DNA of 64,000 nt, taken from assembly GCF_004137355.1 (NCBI RefSeq), contig NZ_SDVB01000253.1:372001-436000 (forward strand). Reading direction: 5' to 3'. The stretch's first letter is position 1. Every line of letters starts with the position of its first letter. The stretch comes from Ciceribacter ferrooxidans (lineage in GTDB: Bacteria; Pseudomonadota; Alphaproteobacteria; Rhizobiales; Rhizobiaceae). Below the pieces are notes generated by a model that was not told the origin of the DNA, ran no database searches, and saw nothing but the letters and a program-made list of their open reading frames with translations. Made by a program: the position numbers and the translations under genes. Below are positions 43,653-51,017 of this stretch, piece after piece.

Positions 43653-43733
43653 CCCGCCGCCGGCCGAGGGGGTGGAAGCCGGCGGCGGGGACTTGCGGTC
43701 ATCCCGCCCTGGGAGGAGGGGGAGGCGGGATGA
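43653..43733 (-). other. Two stable hairpins in the leader of the leftward phage operon
   Basis: Hairpin 1 pairs CCCGCCGCCGGC (43653-43664) with GCCGGCGGCGGG (43678-43689), 12 bp. Hairpin 2 pairs TCATCCCGCC (43699-43708) with GGCGGGATGA (43724-43733), 10 bp. Neither has a T-run. With the promoter at 43738-43766, hairpin 2 would form the very 5' end of the mRNA, which often protects a transcript. Confidence 0.7.
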
Positions 43734-43737
43734 GGGG

Positions 43738-43787
43738 AAGATAGTGGGAAATGTCCCATGCGTCAACGGGGGAATTGAAAATTACCC
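43738..43787 (-). promoter_or_regulatory. Leftward phage promoter with operator in the spacer
   Basis: On the minus strand: TTGACG (43766-43761), a 17-nt spacer CATGGGACATTTCCCAC, then TATCTT (43743-43738). The spacer contains the palindrome TGGGA-CATT-TCCCA. A second imperfect dyad, GGGTAATTTTCAATTCCC, abuts the -35. The layout is that of a promoter repressed by the phage repressor encoded at 44697-45410. Confidence 0.75.
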
Positions 43788-43841
43788 ACGCAGACGTTGT
43801 AACGGACTCACGGAAGTCGTGTGACGCGAATTGAGCGCAAC

Positions 43842-43866
43842 AAAAAAAGGGGCGGTATTCCGCCCC
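43842..43866 (-). terminator. Intrinsic terminator after the lipoprotein gene
   Basis: GGGGCGG-TATT-CCGCCCC followed on the minus strand by seven T (43848-43842). It separates the repressor-side genes from the leftward operon, which therefore needs its own promoter. Confidence 0.92.
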
Positions 43867-43916
43867 TCGAAATTACTGAATATAGCTAAAAACGTGACGC
43901 GATTTGCAGTCGTTGC

Positions 43917-44297
43917 TCAGGGTTGTTCCTTTGAAAAGGCTATGCCGCTCGCGATGAGTGCAGACCAGCAATTCTTGGCGAGAGCGGATGGATCGGAAAA
44001 GACCTTGACGGAATGCACGGCATTATAGCCGCGATCTGCCGCCTGCCTCTTCATAAGGGCAATGGCATTTTCCTTGCTCGGGGGTGCATCCCATAGCTTG
44101 TTGCGGCAGCTGGTGCCCATGACGCGCTGCTTCTCGTCCGTCAGCGGCGGACCGCCATCGACGATCTCGACGACGGCATTGTCGGCGATCTTGACCGGGC
44201 CGGCGAGACCGGTGTGAACAAGGCCAACATCGCTGTTCTGTGCAACGGTTCCGCAAGCGGAGAGGGCGAGCGGCAGGATTAAGACGATGCGCTTCAT
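43917..44297 (-). CDS. Phage-encoded lipoprotein, possible lysogenic conversion gene
   Basis: A 126-residue protein with a lipoprotein signal: MKRIVLILPLALSACGTV, lipobox LSAC with Cys15. The mature part has GPVKIADNAVVEIVDGGPPL, CRNKLWDAPPSKENAIALMK and NAVHSVKVFSDPSALAKNCW. It overlaps the TM2-domain gene by 4 bp and is followed by a terminator. It would be expressed with the repressor side in the lysogen. I do not recognise a specific family. Confidence 0.7.
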   Translation of the reverse strand: MKRIVLILPLALSACGTVAQNSDVGLVHTGLAGPVKIADNAVVEIVDGGPPLTDEKQRVMGTSCRNKLWDAPPSKENAIALMKRQAADRGYNAVHSVKVFSDPSALAKNCWSALIASGIAFSKEQP

Positions 44298-44629
44298 GCT
44301 GATGTCCTTTCCGCTTCGGCCATCAATCGCTTGCGGACATCGTTCTTCCACGCGGACGCAATGCTGGGAATAAAAAAGAGATCGGATAGCAAAAACAACA
44401 CGCCGGCCATCAGCATGAATGCTCCATAATGGTTCTTGCTGATCATAGCGAACCATCCGCCATAAATCAGAACGAGAATGAGGATAGCCGAGAGCGGCCT
44501 GCCGAGGTAGAAGCGATGCGCGCCGAAACTGCCCAGAAAAAACCAGAGCAGATAGGCAACGCCGAGCGACTTCGCCTCATTGGTCACCCGTTGCTCGATG
44601 AGGATCTGCTTTTCGGTACTGATTGACAT
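44294..44629 (-). CDS. TM2-domain membrane protein
   Basis: A 111-residue protein with a TM2 domain: AYLLWFFLGSFGAHRFYLGR, then SAILILVLIYGGWFAMI and a third hydrophobic stretch (GAFMLMAGVLFLLSDLFFI). The G-x-F-G-A-H-R-F-Y-L-G signature is exact. Such proteins occur as extra cargo in prophages. Coupled to the lipoprotein gene by ATGA. A role in superinfection exclusion or host surface change is only a guess. Confidence 0.75.
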   Translation of the reverse strand: MSISTEKQILIEQRVTNEAKSLGVAYLLWFFLGSFGAHRFYLGRPLSAILILVLIYGGWFAMISKNHYGAFMLMAGVLFLLSDLFFIPSIASAWKNDVRKRLMAEAERTSA

Positions 44630-44696
44630 GATCTTGCCCCTTTCCCCGCATGATTGTGCGGAGAGTAGAAGGCAATTTATCCGCTGGCAAGACGGT

Positions 44697-45410
44697 TCAG
44701 ACCCCGAACAATTCGTTCATCGTCAGCACGCGGTGGATCGCCGTCACGTGGTCGCGCATCAGCTCGATCTCCGCGACGGGATTGCGCTTGCCGATGACGA
44801 CGGCCTTTTCCGATCGGCGGCGGTAGATGCCGAGAGAGGCCTCGTTGGGCGCATGTTCGCCATTGCTGCACTGGACGACGACGATATCGCCGATGCGCGG
44901 CGGGCGATGCGGGTTCACATAGATCAGGTCGCCGGGGAAGAACTGCGGCTCCATGGACGAGCCCTCGACGAAGAGGGCGTAGATATCCCGCGCGCCGACG
45001 AGCGCCGGCGGGCGGCGGACGTAATCGACGACGCCGCCTTCGAACTGGAACGCGCCACGACTGAGCGAGCCGGCCGCCGTGCCCATAACCGGAATGTCGA
45101 GGGGCATTGACTGCCTGGGCGGAAGTGCGGGTGCGCTGGTCGCGACGGTCGCGTCTGATCCTGCGATTGGCGCTGGTGCAAGATCGTCCGGCGACAGGCG
45201 CACCAGTTCGTTGCGGCCCAGGGCTGCGGCGTCGACGCGAATCGCAGCTGCGAGAACGGCGATCTTGTCGTGCCGGACGGCCTTCTTCCTGCCCTCGACG
45301 ATATCGCGAATGAAGGTCCGCTCGAGGCCCGCTTTCGTGGCGGCTTCAATGGGACCGATCTGCAGCTCTTCGAGCCGTGTCTTAACGATTGTTTGCAAAG
45401 CGTTTGTCAT
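44697..45410 (-). CDS. CI/LexA-type phage repressor (HTH + S24 peptidase)
   Basis: A 237-residue repressor. The N-terminal helix-turn-helix (QIGPIEAATKAGLERTFIRD) is followed by a linker, a self-cleavage site TAAGSLS (A113-G114) and the S24 domain with nucleophile Ser152 in VEGSSMEPQFFPGDLIYV and GDIVVVQC. K202 or K208 would be the general base. It should hold the lysogenic state and be inactivated by RecA during DNA damage. It is divergent from the Cro-like gene; TCCCA-core operators lie between them and at the leftward promoter. Confidence 0.88.
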   Translation of the reverse strand: MTNALQTIVKTRLEELQIGPIEAATKAGLERTFIRDIVEGRKKAVRHDKIAVLAAAIRVDAAALGRNELVRLSPDDLAPAPIAGSDATVATSAPALPPRQSMPLDIPVMGTAAGSLSRGAFQFEGGVVDYVRRPPALVGARDIYALFVEGSSMEPQFFPGDLIYVNPHRPPRIGDIVVVQCSNGEHAPNEASLGIYRRRSEKAVVIGKRNPVAEIELMRDHVTAIHRVLTMNELFGV

Positions 45411-45427
45411 GGCGTGACCGTAGTATT

Positions 45428-45489
45428 TTTCCCACGAATGGGGAAAGAGGATAAATCCCATTGCAAAGTTGAATTGATCCCATTATAAG
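45428..45489. promoter_or_regulatory. Repressor operators and cro-side promoter
   Basis: TTTCCC-N7-GGGAAA (45428-45446) and a direct repeat ATCCCATT (45455-45462 and 45477-45484, 22 bp apart, two helical turns). A + strand promoter TTGCAA (45461-45466), N17, TATAAG (45484-45489) overlaps the repeat. Transcription would start at about 45496, the first base of the Cro-like gene. Confidence 0.7.
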
Positions 45490-45495
45490 AGCCGC

Positions 45496-45750
45496 ATGGA
45501 AAAGGCTCTGGCATCAAACCTGCTGCAACTGGCGAGCGCCTATGGCGCGGCGACATCTCTCAGCGATTCCACGATCGGCAGGCTATGTGCCGCCGACGGC
45601 CGTTTCTTCTCCCGCATCCGCGACGGCGCGACATTCACGGTAAAGAAATACGACGAGGTAATCGCGTGGTTTTCGCGCCAGTGGCCAGAAGGGGCCGAAT
45701 GGCCCGCCGACGTGCCGCGGCCTGTGATTATCCCGGAGGCCGCGGAATGA
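45496..45750 (+). CDS. Cro-like small phage regulator (probably leaderless)
   Basis: An 84-residue protein starting MEKALASNLLQLASAYGAAT then SLSDSTIGRLCAADGRFFSR, a plausible helix-turn-helix; the end reads FTVKKYDEVIAWFSRQWPEG. It is divergent from the repressor, the normal place of cro. No Shine-Dalgarno sequence precedes the ATG, and the -10 box ends 6 nt before it, so the mRNA is probably leaderless. Confidence 0.7.
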   Translation: MEKALASNLLQLASAYGAATSLSDSTIGRLCAADGRFFSRIRDGATFTVKKYDEVIAWFSRQWPEGAEWPADVPRPVIIPEAAE

Positions 45751-45911
45751 CGGGGAAGGGTTATTTTCGCTCGCGGCCGGTCGCGCTTCGCGCTGGCCTG
45801 CGCGGGCGCCTCGCACGGGCTCGGACGGCCTGGCGGCCTGTACGGGTGCCGTCCGGAAAAGTTGGCGCTCTGGTCGATTTGATGATGCCGAATGCATGCG
45901 GGCCTCCGTGA
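45747..45911 (+). CDS. Short hypothetical phage protein (doubtful)
   Basis: A 54-residue, Arg-rich frame with ATGA overlap to the Cro-like gene. Its composition (LRAGLRGRLARARTAWRPVR) could be an artefact of GC-rich DNA. It is kept because of the coupled start; no family recognised. Confidence 0.35.
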   Translation: MTGKGYFRSRPVALRAGLRGRLARARTAWRPVRVPSGKVGALVDLMMPNACGPP

Positions 45912-46001
45912 TGTGACGGCCTGACCCTACGGCGCGCGGATGCGCCGTTCACGGAATCCTTTCAGATCATTTTTTCCTTGACCGAAATCAGGGGTGCTTT
46001 C

Positions 46002-46442
46002 GTGTTTTCTTTTTCCTGTGAAGATGCCGGCGCGATCAAGGCCGCGACAGCCGCGAGCATAGAAGCCGTGGGCGGCGTGAGCCGCGCGGCCGATGCGCTT
46101 TCGATCGGCTCCTCGACGCTGACGAAATACGCCTCTCCCAACGAGGAGTGGCGGCAGAACTTCATTCGTCTCGATCTCGCCGTCCGGCTCGACCGGGCAA
46201 GCGGACATCCTTTCCTCCTCGAAAGCTTTTCCGGCCTCGTGCGGCGTGACGGCGTACATGCGCCCGCCGACGTGACGCCGACCGCCGTGCTTCGGCTCAA
46301 CGCCATTCTCGACGATGTGGTGCGCGAGGTCGCAACGGCGATCGACGATTCCCGGATCGACGCCGGCGAGCGCCTCGCCATCCGCAAGCGGATCGTCGCG
46401 GCCCAGCGGGAGCTGGCGCGGCTCGATGCACTGATGCGGTGA
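46002..46442 (+). CDS. Phage CII-like regulatory protein
   Basis: A 146-residue protein. AIKAATAASIEAVGGVSRAA and DALSIGSSTLTKYASPNEEW form a helix-turn-helix like that of phage CII-family regulators; then FIRLDLAVRLDRASGHPFLL. The C-terminus is helical. A TTG at 45978 is in frame, but the GTG at 46002 has AGGGG 7 nt upstream. It leads the rightward early operon, where a lysis-lysogeny or replication regulator is expected. Confidence 0.65.
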   Translation: MFSFSCEDAGAIKAATAASIEAVGGVSRAADALSIGSSTLTKYASPNEEWRQNFIRLDLAVRLDRASGHPFLLESFSGLVRRDGVHAPADVTPTAVLRLNAILDDVVREVATAIDDSRIDAGERLAIRKRIVAAQRELARLDALMR

Positions 46443-46449
46443 GGGCGCC

Positions 46450-46674
46450 ATGGCCGACGAGACAGCAGACGAGATCAGGGACCTGACAACGAAGATGACG
46501 GCGCTGGCGCTGGCCGGCGACAGGGCGGCCTCGATCGGGGCGGCGATGACGTCCGCAGTGCTCGTCTGCGTCTGCCACGACATGACGGACGAGGAGATCC
46601 GCGATCTCTTCGATCTGGCGCTCGGCGAGGCACGCGCGGCCGACATCTCGGCCCAGAAGAGGGGCGCGCATTGA
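46450..46674 (+). CDS. Small phage protein, unknown
   Basis: A 74-residue, acidic, helical protein (DETADEIRDLTTKMTALALA; MTDEEIRDLFDLALGEARAA) with a VCVCH stretch. ATGA overlap with the following gene. No family recognised. Confidence 0.55.
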   Translation: MADETADEIRDLTTKMTALALAGDRAASIGAAMTSAVLVCVCHDMTDEEIRDLFDLALGEARAADISAQKRGAH

Positions 46675-46853
46675 TGATCGCGGCCTCCGAACATCAGACA
46701 CGGCGGGAACTGCTGGTGCGGCAGGCGCAGACGGAGCGCGTGCTGCACCTCTTCGTTTCGGAAAAGTGGTCGACCTGGGCGATCGCCCGGCATCTCGGCA
46801 TGCCGGAGCGCGAGGTCTGTGCGCTGATCGACGACAGCGGATGGGGGCGGTGA
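46674..46853 (+). CDS. Small helix-turn-helix-like phage protein
   Basis: A 59-residue protein. RVLHLFVSEKWSTWAIARHL then GMPEREVCALIDD reads like a resolvase-type helix-turn-helix. A TTG three bases upstream is also possible. ATGA overlaps on both sides. Confidence 0.55.
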   Translation: MIAASEHQTRRELLVRQAQTERVLHLFVSEKWSTWAIARHLGMPEREVCALIDDSGWGR

Positions 46854-47038
46854 TGGGCTGGATCGAATGGACCGGAGGCGCAATGCCGGTCGATGGCGAC
46901 ACCGAAGTCGTCATTATGACCGAAGCCGGGCGCATCGTCGAAGGAAAGGCGAGCGACTTTGAATGGGAGCTTTCCGGCTCGCGGCACGACATTATCGGGT
47001 ATCGGCTGCAGGCTGACGACGACCGGAGCGAGGCATGA
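46853..47038 (+). CDS. Small phage protein, unknown
   Basis: A 61-residue protein: MGWIEWTGGAMPVDGDTEVV, IMTEAGRIVEGKASDFEWEL, then HDIIGYRLQ. Short proteins of this pattern are frequent in phages of Proteobacteria. TGATG overlap with the gene before and ATGA with the one after. Confidence 0.6.
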   Translation: MGWIEWTGGAMPVDGDTEVVIMTEAGRIVEGKASDFEWELSGSRHDIIGYRLQADDDRSEA

Positions 47039-48459
47039 ACGCACTCGCCCCGATCTCTGCCGACTCCTCCGAACTCGTCGCCACGATCGAGCGGGCGCGC
47101 ACGGCGCTTTCCGCCGGCGATGTCGAGGCCGCGCTGCTGCTCTCCTCCGGGGCCTATGAGCAGGCCAAGGCGGCGGGCGCCTATGCGGAAAAGGTGAAAG
47201 CGAGCCGCGAACTGATCGACAAGGCGCGGCGCATGCAGGCCGATGCGCTCAAGATCGAAAGCCTCTGCTATGTGGCGATGGCCGACGCAGTGGACGAAGC
47301 GCAGGTGAACGGCAAGCTCTCGCGTGGTGGCCGGCAGAAAACGGTCCATGACGAGGACCGTTTCACGCTCGAAGAGGTCGGGATCGACAAGCGGCGCCTG
47401 CACGAGGCCCGCAGCATCCGCAATGCCGAGCGGGCGGAGCCCGGCTTTATCGAGCGGGTGGTGGAAGCGCGGCTCGACGAGGGGCTGGAGCCGAGCCGGG
47501 CGGGGCTGAAACGCGCCGCCGGCCACGCGATCGGCACCAAGACCGCGACGAAGGACGAACGCGGCGACGACCTCTACGAAACGCCGGCAGAGGCCATGCG
47601 CACGCTGCTGGCGCTCGAAAGCTTTTCCGGGACCGTGCTGGAGCCGAGCGTCGGCAAGGGGGCGATCCTGCGGCCGCTCGAGGCGGCGGGCTATGAGGTG
47701 CGGATCTCCGATCTCGTCGATCGCGGTGTCGCGACGCAGCACGGCGAGTTGCAGCAGGTCGGCGATTTCATGGCCATGCTGGCGGAGGGCGAGGGCGTTG
47801 GTGCGGACATCGTCACCAACCCGCCCTACGGCATCGCCAATGCCTATATCGCCCATGCGCTGAGAGCCTTCCGGCCGGGCAAGATGGCGCTGCTGCTCAA
47901 CCTCAATTTCCTCGCCGGCTTCGACGATCCGGACCGCTGCTTCGTGATGGACGAGAACCCGCCGAGCCGGGTCTATGTCTTCACCCGGCGCCTGCCGATG
48001 ATGCACCGCGACGGCTGGGAGGGAAAGAAGGCCTCCAGCCAGATGAATACCGGCTGGTTCATCTGGGAGCGCAACGAGGACGGCAGCTACGGCAGCGAGG
48101 AAACGCGGGTGATCCGCGTGGACTGGGCGCGCTTTGCCGATGCGCCGGCGCTGCTGCCAGGAGCCGGCGGCAATGTCTCCCCGGCGGTGGTGATGGGCCC
48201 GGTCGTCGACGTGGAATTCGCCCGCGAGACGCCGCGGCGGACGGTGGAGGAGCGTGTTGCGGAACGGCTGGACGAGGCAGTGGCCTATGCCACGGGGCTG
48301 AAGTTCATCACGGCCGGCGAGCTGCGCCGGCTGCTCGGCGTTCGGCCAAGCACGGGCGACGCCCTGGTCGCGGCGCTGGTGGAACGCGGCATGTTCCTGG
48401 GCCCCGCCGACGAGCACGGCCGGTTCTGGGCGCATGGCATGCGTGAGGAAGCGCCATGA
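47035..48459 (+). CDS. Phage DNA N6-adenine methyltransferase-like protein
   Basis: A 474-residue protein. The N-terminal 170 residues are helical (GAYEQAKAAGAYAEKVKASR), perhaps a DNA-binding part. The methyltransferase core has motif I VLEPSVGKGAI (about 201-211) and motif IV IVTNPPYGIANAY (NPPY at 262-265), which defines N6-adenine or N4-cytosine enzymes. The C-terminal 90 residues include TAGELRRLLGVRPSTGDALV, a winged-helix-like end. It may protect phage DNA from restriction. No restriction enzyme is next to it. Confidence 0.8.
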   Translation: MNALAPISADSSELVATIERARTALSAGDVEAALLLSSGAYEQAKAAGAYAEKVKASRELIDKARRMQADALKIESLCYVAMADAVDEAQVNGKLSRGGRQKTVHDEDRFTLEEVGIDKRRLHEARSIRNAERAEPGFIERVVEARLDEGLEPSRAGLKRAAGHAIGTKTATKDERGDDLYETPAEAMRTLLALESFSGTVLEPSVGKGAILRPLEAAGYEVRISDLVDRGVATQHGELQQVGDFMAMLAEGEGVGADIVTNPPYGIANAYIAHALRAFRPGKMALLLNLNFLAGFDDPDRCFVMDENPPSRVYVFTRRLPMMHRDGWEGKKASSQMNTGWFIWERNEDGSYGSEETRVIRVDWARFADAPALLPGAGGNVSPAVVMGPVVDVEFARETPRRTVEERVAERLDEAVAYATGLKFITAGELRRLLGVRPSTGDALVAALVERGMFLGPADEHGRFWAHGMREEAP

Positions 48460-49286
48460 CCGACGATTACGATGCGCAGAAGGATGGCTTTGAAAGCTAT
48501 AACGTCTGGATTGCCGCAAACCGCGCGCGCCTGCTTCGCGAGCGTTGCGCGGCGGCGAGGCGTGTCGAGGTCATCGGCCAATGCGAACTCTATCTCGGCG
48601 ACTGCATGGAAATCATGCCGCACCTCGGGAAGGTCGACGCGGTCGTGACGGACCCGCCTTACGGGATCCGTCGTGATCAAGGAATGGGAGATGGCGGACA
48701 CTGCGGCAAAACCGGAAAGAAGCGCAAGGCATCGCGCTATACCGGAAGTTGGGATCGGGAAAAGCCTGCCGGCGAAGTGTTTGACGCAATCGTCGATTGC
48801 GGAAAGCACATTATTGTTTGGGGTGGGCAGTTTTTTACTGATCGCCTTCCACCGTCCGGAAAATGGTTGTGGTGGGACAAACAGCAAACAATGCCATCGT
48901 ATGGAGATGGCGAGTTGGCATGGACAAATCTCCCTGGCGAGGCGTGTAGGAAATTTACCTATAGCCTGAACGGCATGATTGCCAGGAGCGAAACTGGCCT
49001 GCATCCAACGCAAAAACCAGTTCCGTTGATGATGTGGTGCCTATCGTTCCTTCATCATAACTCGTCTGTTCTGGACCCATTCATGGGCTCAGGGACAACC
49101 GGCGTTGCCTGCGCAAAGACAGGCCGTCCATTTGTCGGAATAGAGATCGATGAGACCTATTTCGATATCGCCTGCCGTCGGATCGAGGATGCTTACAGAC
49201 AGGGCGACATGTTCGTATCAGCGCCGAAGTGCGCGGAACAGGAAACAGAACAGTTCGGCCTCAACCTCGGAGAGGTCGCGCCATGA
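48456..49286 (+). CDS. Phage DNA methyltransferase, N4/N6 class beta
   Basis: A 276-residue methyltransferase. Motif IV AVVTDPPYGIRRDQ (DPPY at 66-69) comes first, motif I LDPFMGSGTTGVAC (209-216) last, the class-beta order, with GLHPTQKPVPLMMW before it. The target base and site cannot be read from sequence. The part from about 48660 to 49145 is clearly less GC-rich than the flanks and uses unusual codons, suggesting recent acquisition of the core by recombination between phages. ATGA overlap with the gene before. Confidence 0.9.
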   Translation: MTDDYDAQKDGFESYNVWIAANRARLLRERCAAARRVEVIGQCELYLGDCMEIMPHLGKVDAVVTDPPYGIRRDQGMGDGGHCGKTGKKRKASRYTGSWDREKPAGEVFDAIVDCGKHIIVWGGQFFTDRLPPSGKWLWWDKQQTMPSYGDGELAWTNLPGEACRKFTYSLNGMIARSETGLHPTQKPVPLMMWCLSFLHHNSSVLDPFMGSGTTGVACAKTGRPFVGIEIDETYFDIACRRIEDAYRQGDMFVSAPKCAEQETEQFGLNLGEVAP

Positions 49287-49579
49287 AGCCCGAATTCTCC
49301 CCCGATGCGCTGCGCCTCTTCCTCACCGCCCAGGTGCGGCATGCCGGCAATCTGGCGGCGCATTTCCCGCCGGAGCGGCGGGCGGAGGACATCGCGCGGC
49401 GCAATGCCGAGCGGGCGGAAAAGGCGGTGATCGCCAAACGCGCCAATATCTCGAAGGCGGTGCTGCAACAGGCGATGACCGGCGGCCAGCCGGTGATGGC
49501 CGCCCATGCCGAGCGGCTGTGGTTCGCGCTCGGCTTCGACCTCGTATCGATGGAAATCATGCTGGAGGGATACCGATGA
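49283..49579 (+). CDS. Phage hypothetical protein
   Basis: A 98-residue helical protein (PDALRLFLTAQVRHAGNLAA; DIARRNAERAEKAVIAKRAN, ISKAVLQQAMTGGQPVMAAH). The second half reads like a helix-turn-helix. ATGA overlaps on both sides. No family recognised. Confidence 0.6.
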   Translation: MKPEFSPDALRLFLTAQVRHAGNLAAHFPPERRAEDIARRNAERAEKAVIAKRANISKAVLQQAMTGGQPVMAAHAERLWFALGFDLVSMEIMLEGYR

Positions 49580-49896
49580 GCGGATTGCCGAACGGGCGCG
49601 ACCCGGCGCGCGCCGATTACGACTGGCGGGCCTTCGCCCGTGCACTCAGGGCGCGACACCGGGGAGAGACGCGCGGCATCCGCGCCATCGGCGCCGAGAT
49701 CGGCGTGACGGCCTCCGACCTTTCCCGCGCCATGGGCGGGCAGATGGTGAGCACGGCCAAGGTGATCGCGCTCTGCCGCTGGCTCGGCGTGCCGGTGGAG
49801 CGCTTCTATCTGCCGCCGGAAGAGCAAGCAAAATCAACGTGTTTCAGCAGCCGCCCCGTGGAACGCGGCGGCAAGGACGAAGGAGTCGCAGCATGA
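49576..49896 (+). CDS. Phage HTH (XRE-like) protein
   Basis: A 106-residue protein. ETRGIRAIGAEIGVTASDLS, RAMGGQMVSTAKVIALCRWL and GVPVERFYLP form an XRE-type helix-turn-helix. The tail is short and charged. It probably regulates early genes. Coupled to both neighbours. Confidence 0.65.
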   Translation: MSGLPNGRDPARADYDWRAFARALRARHRGETRGIRAIGAEIGVTASDLSRAMGGQMVSTAKVIALCRWLGVPVERFYLPPEEQAKSTCFSSRPVERGGKDEGVAA

Positions 49897-51017
49897 AAAT
49901 CGAGACGAATGCAGGCATGCTGAAAACGGCGCTGAAGGCGCTGAAACCGGTCGTGGAGAAGCGGTTTACGATCCCGGTTCTCAACATGGTCAAGTGCGCC
50001 GGCGGGAGCCTGACGGCGACGGACCTCGATTGCGAATTTTCCGTCTCGCTTCCGGCGACCGCCTTCGAAGGCGAGGGGCTGTTGCCCTTCCGTGAGATGC
50101 TGGCGTTGACCTCCGTGCTTTCCGCCGACGAGCCGCTGACGATCACCATAGACGCGGCCGGCGGGCCGGCGGTGGTTGCCGGGCGGGATGGGCGCTATCG
50201 CCTGCCGACCGCCAAGGTGGAGGATTTTCCGCATATTTCGCTCCCCGACAAAAGGGAGCATATCACCGTGGACGGCGAGGCATTGCGCCAGGCGATCGGC
50301 TATGTGCTGCCTTTCGCAAGCGGAGAAGAGACGCGCTATTACCTGAACGGGGTATGTCTGTTCGGCCACGCCGTGGTGGCGACGGACGGGCACAGGCTGG
50401 CGCTTTGCGAGGGCGTCAATGCGCATGACTTCAAGAACCTGATCATCTTCACCAAGGCGGCCAAGCTTCTCGCCGGAATGCCGCCGGTGACAAGCCTCGG
50501 CGTCTCCGGCTCCGGGCTGCGCATCGTGGCGGCGGCCGGCGGCATGCGGCTCGTCGCCAAGCTGATCAACGGGACCTATCCGCATGTCCGCCGGGTGATC
50601 CCGAAGGATGCACCGGCGGCGGAATTCGACCGCGTGGCGCTCACGGGCGCGCTGAACCGGCTGACGGCGCTTTCTCCGCGTAACGCGGTGATGCCGGTCT
50701 CGGTGGTTTCCGACGGCAGTGCGGTGGCGCTTTCGGCGAAGAACTTCGACGATGTTTCCGGAGACGAGCGCCACGCGGCAGCAGGTGCGCCGATATCCGC
50801 TGTTTTCAACGCGCGCTACCTGCGCGAGACCTTGCGCATGGTCCGCGGGGACACGGTGACGATGAGCCAGATCGAACCGTTTGCGCCGGTTGTCTTCCGG
50901 ACCGGAGACGAAAAGCGGCTCCTGCTGCTGATGCCGATGCGCAGTCACGACGACATGATCGACAGGGCGCGCGGTTTCCTTGGCGCGGCGAGCGACGAGA
51001 AGGCGGCGGCGGCATGA
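49893..51017 (+). CDS. Phage-encoded DNA polymerase sliding clamp (DnaN-like)
   Basis: A 374-residue homologue of the DNA polymerase III beta subunit, with three clamp domains. ALKALKPVVEKRFTIPVLNM (domain 1 start), ETRYYLNGVCLFGHAVVATD then GHRLALCEG (the strongly conserved Y-L-N-G and T-D-G-H-R-L block, about 147-171), YPHVRRVIPKD and the C-terminal LLLMPMR, where host clamps end in a hydrophobic M-P-M-R-L type tail. It would form a ring that holds a polymerase on phage DNA or redirects host replication. Full length compared with host DnaN. It is far from any polymerase gene. Confidence 0.88.
   Translation: MKIETNAGMLKTALKALKPVVEKRFTIPVLNMVKCAGGSLTATDLDCEFSVSLPATAFEGEGLLPFREMLALTSVLSADEPLTITIDAAGGPAVVAGRDGRYRLPTAKVEDFPHISLPDKREHITVDGEALRQAIGYVLPFASGEETRYYLNGVCLFGHAVVATDGHRLALCEGVNAHDFKNLIIFTKAAKLLAGMPPVTSLGVSGSGLRIVAAAGGMRLVAKLINGTYPHVRRVIPKDAPAAEFDRVALTGALNRLTALSPRNAVMPVSVVSDGSAVALSAKNFDDVSGDERHAAAGAPISAVFNARYLRETLRMVRGDTVTMSQIEPFAPVVFRTGDEKRLLLLMPMRSHDDMIDRARGFLGAASDEKAAAA

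Noticed and set aside
46297-48519. 740-codon open frame on the minus strand
   Set aside because: It is antisense to three coding regions with clear motifs (NPPY methyltransferase and others). Arg/His-rich composition is typical of GC-rich shadow frames.
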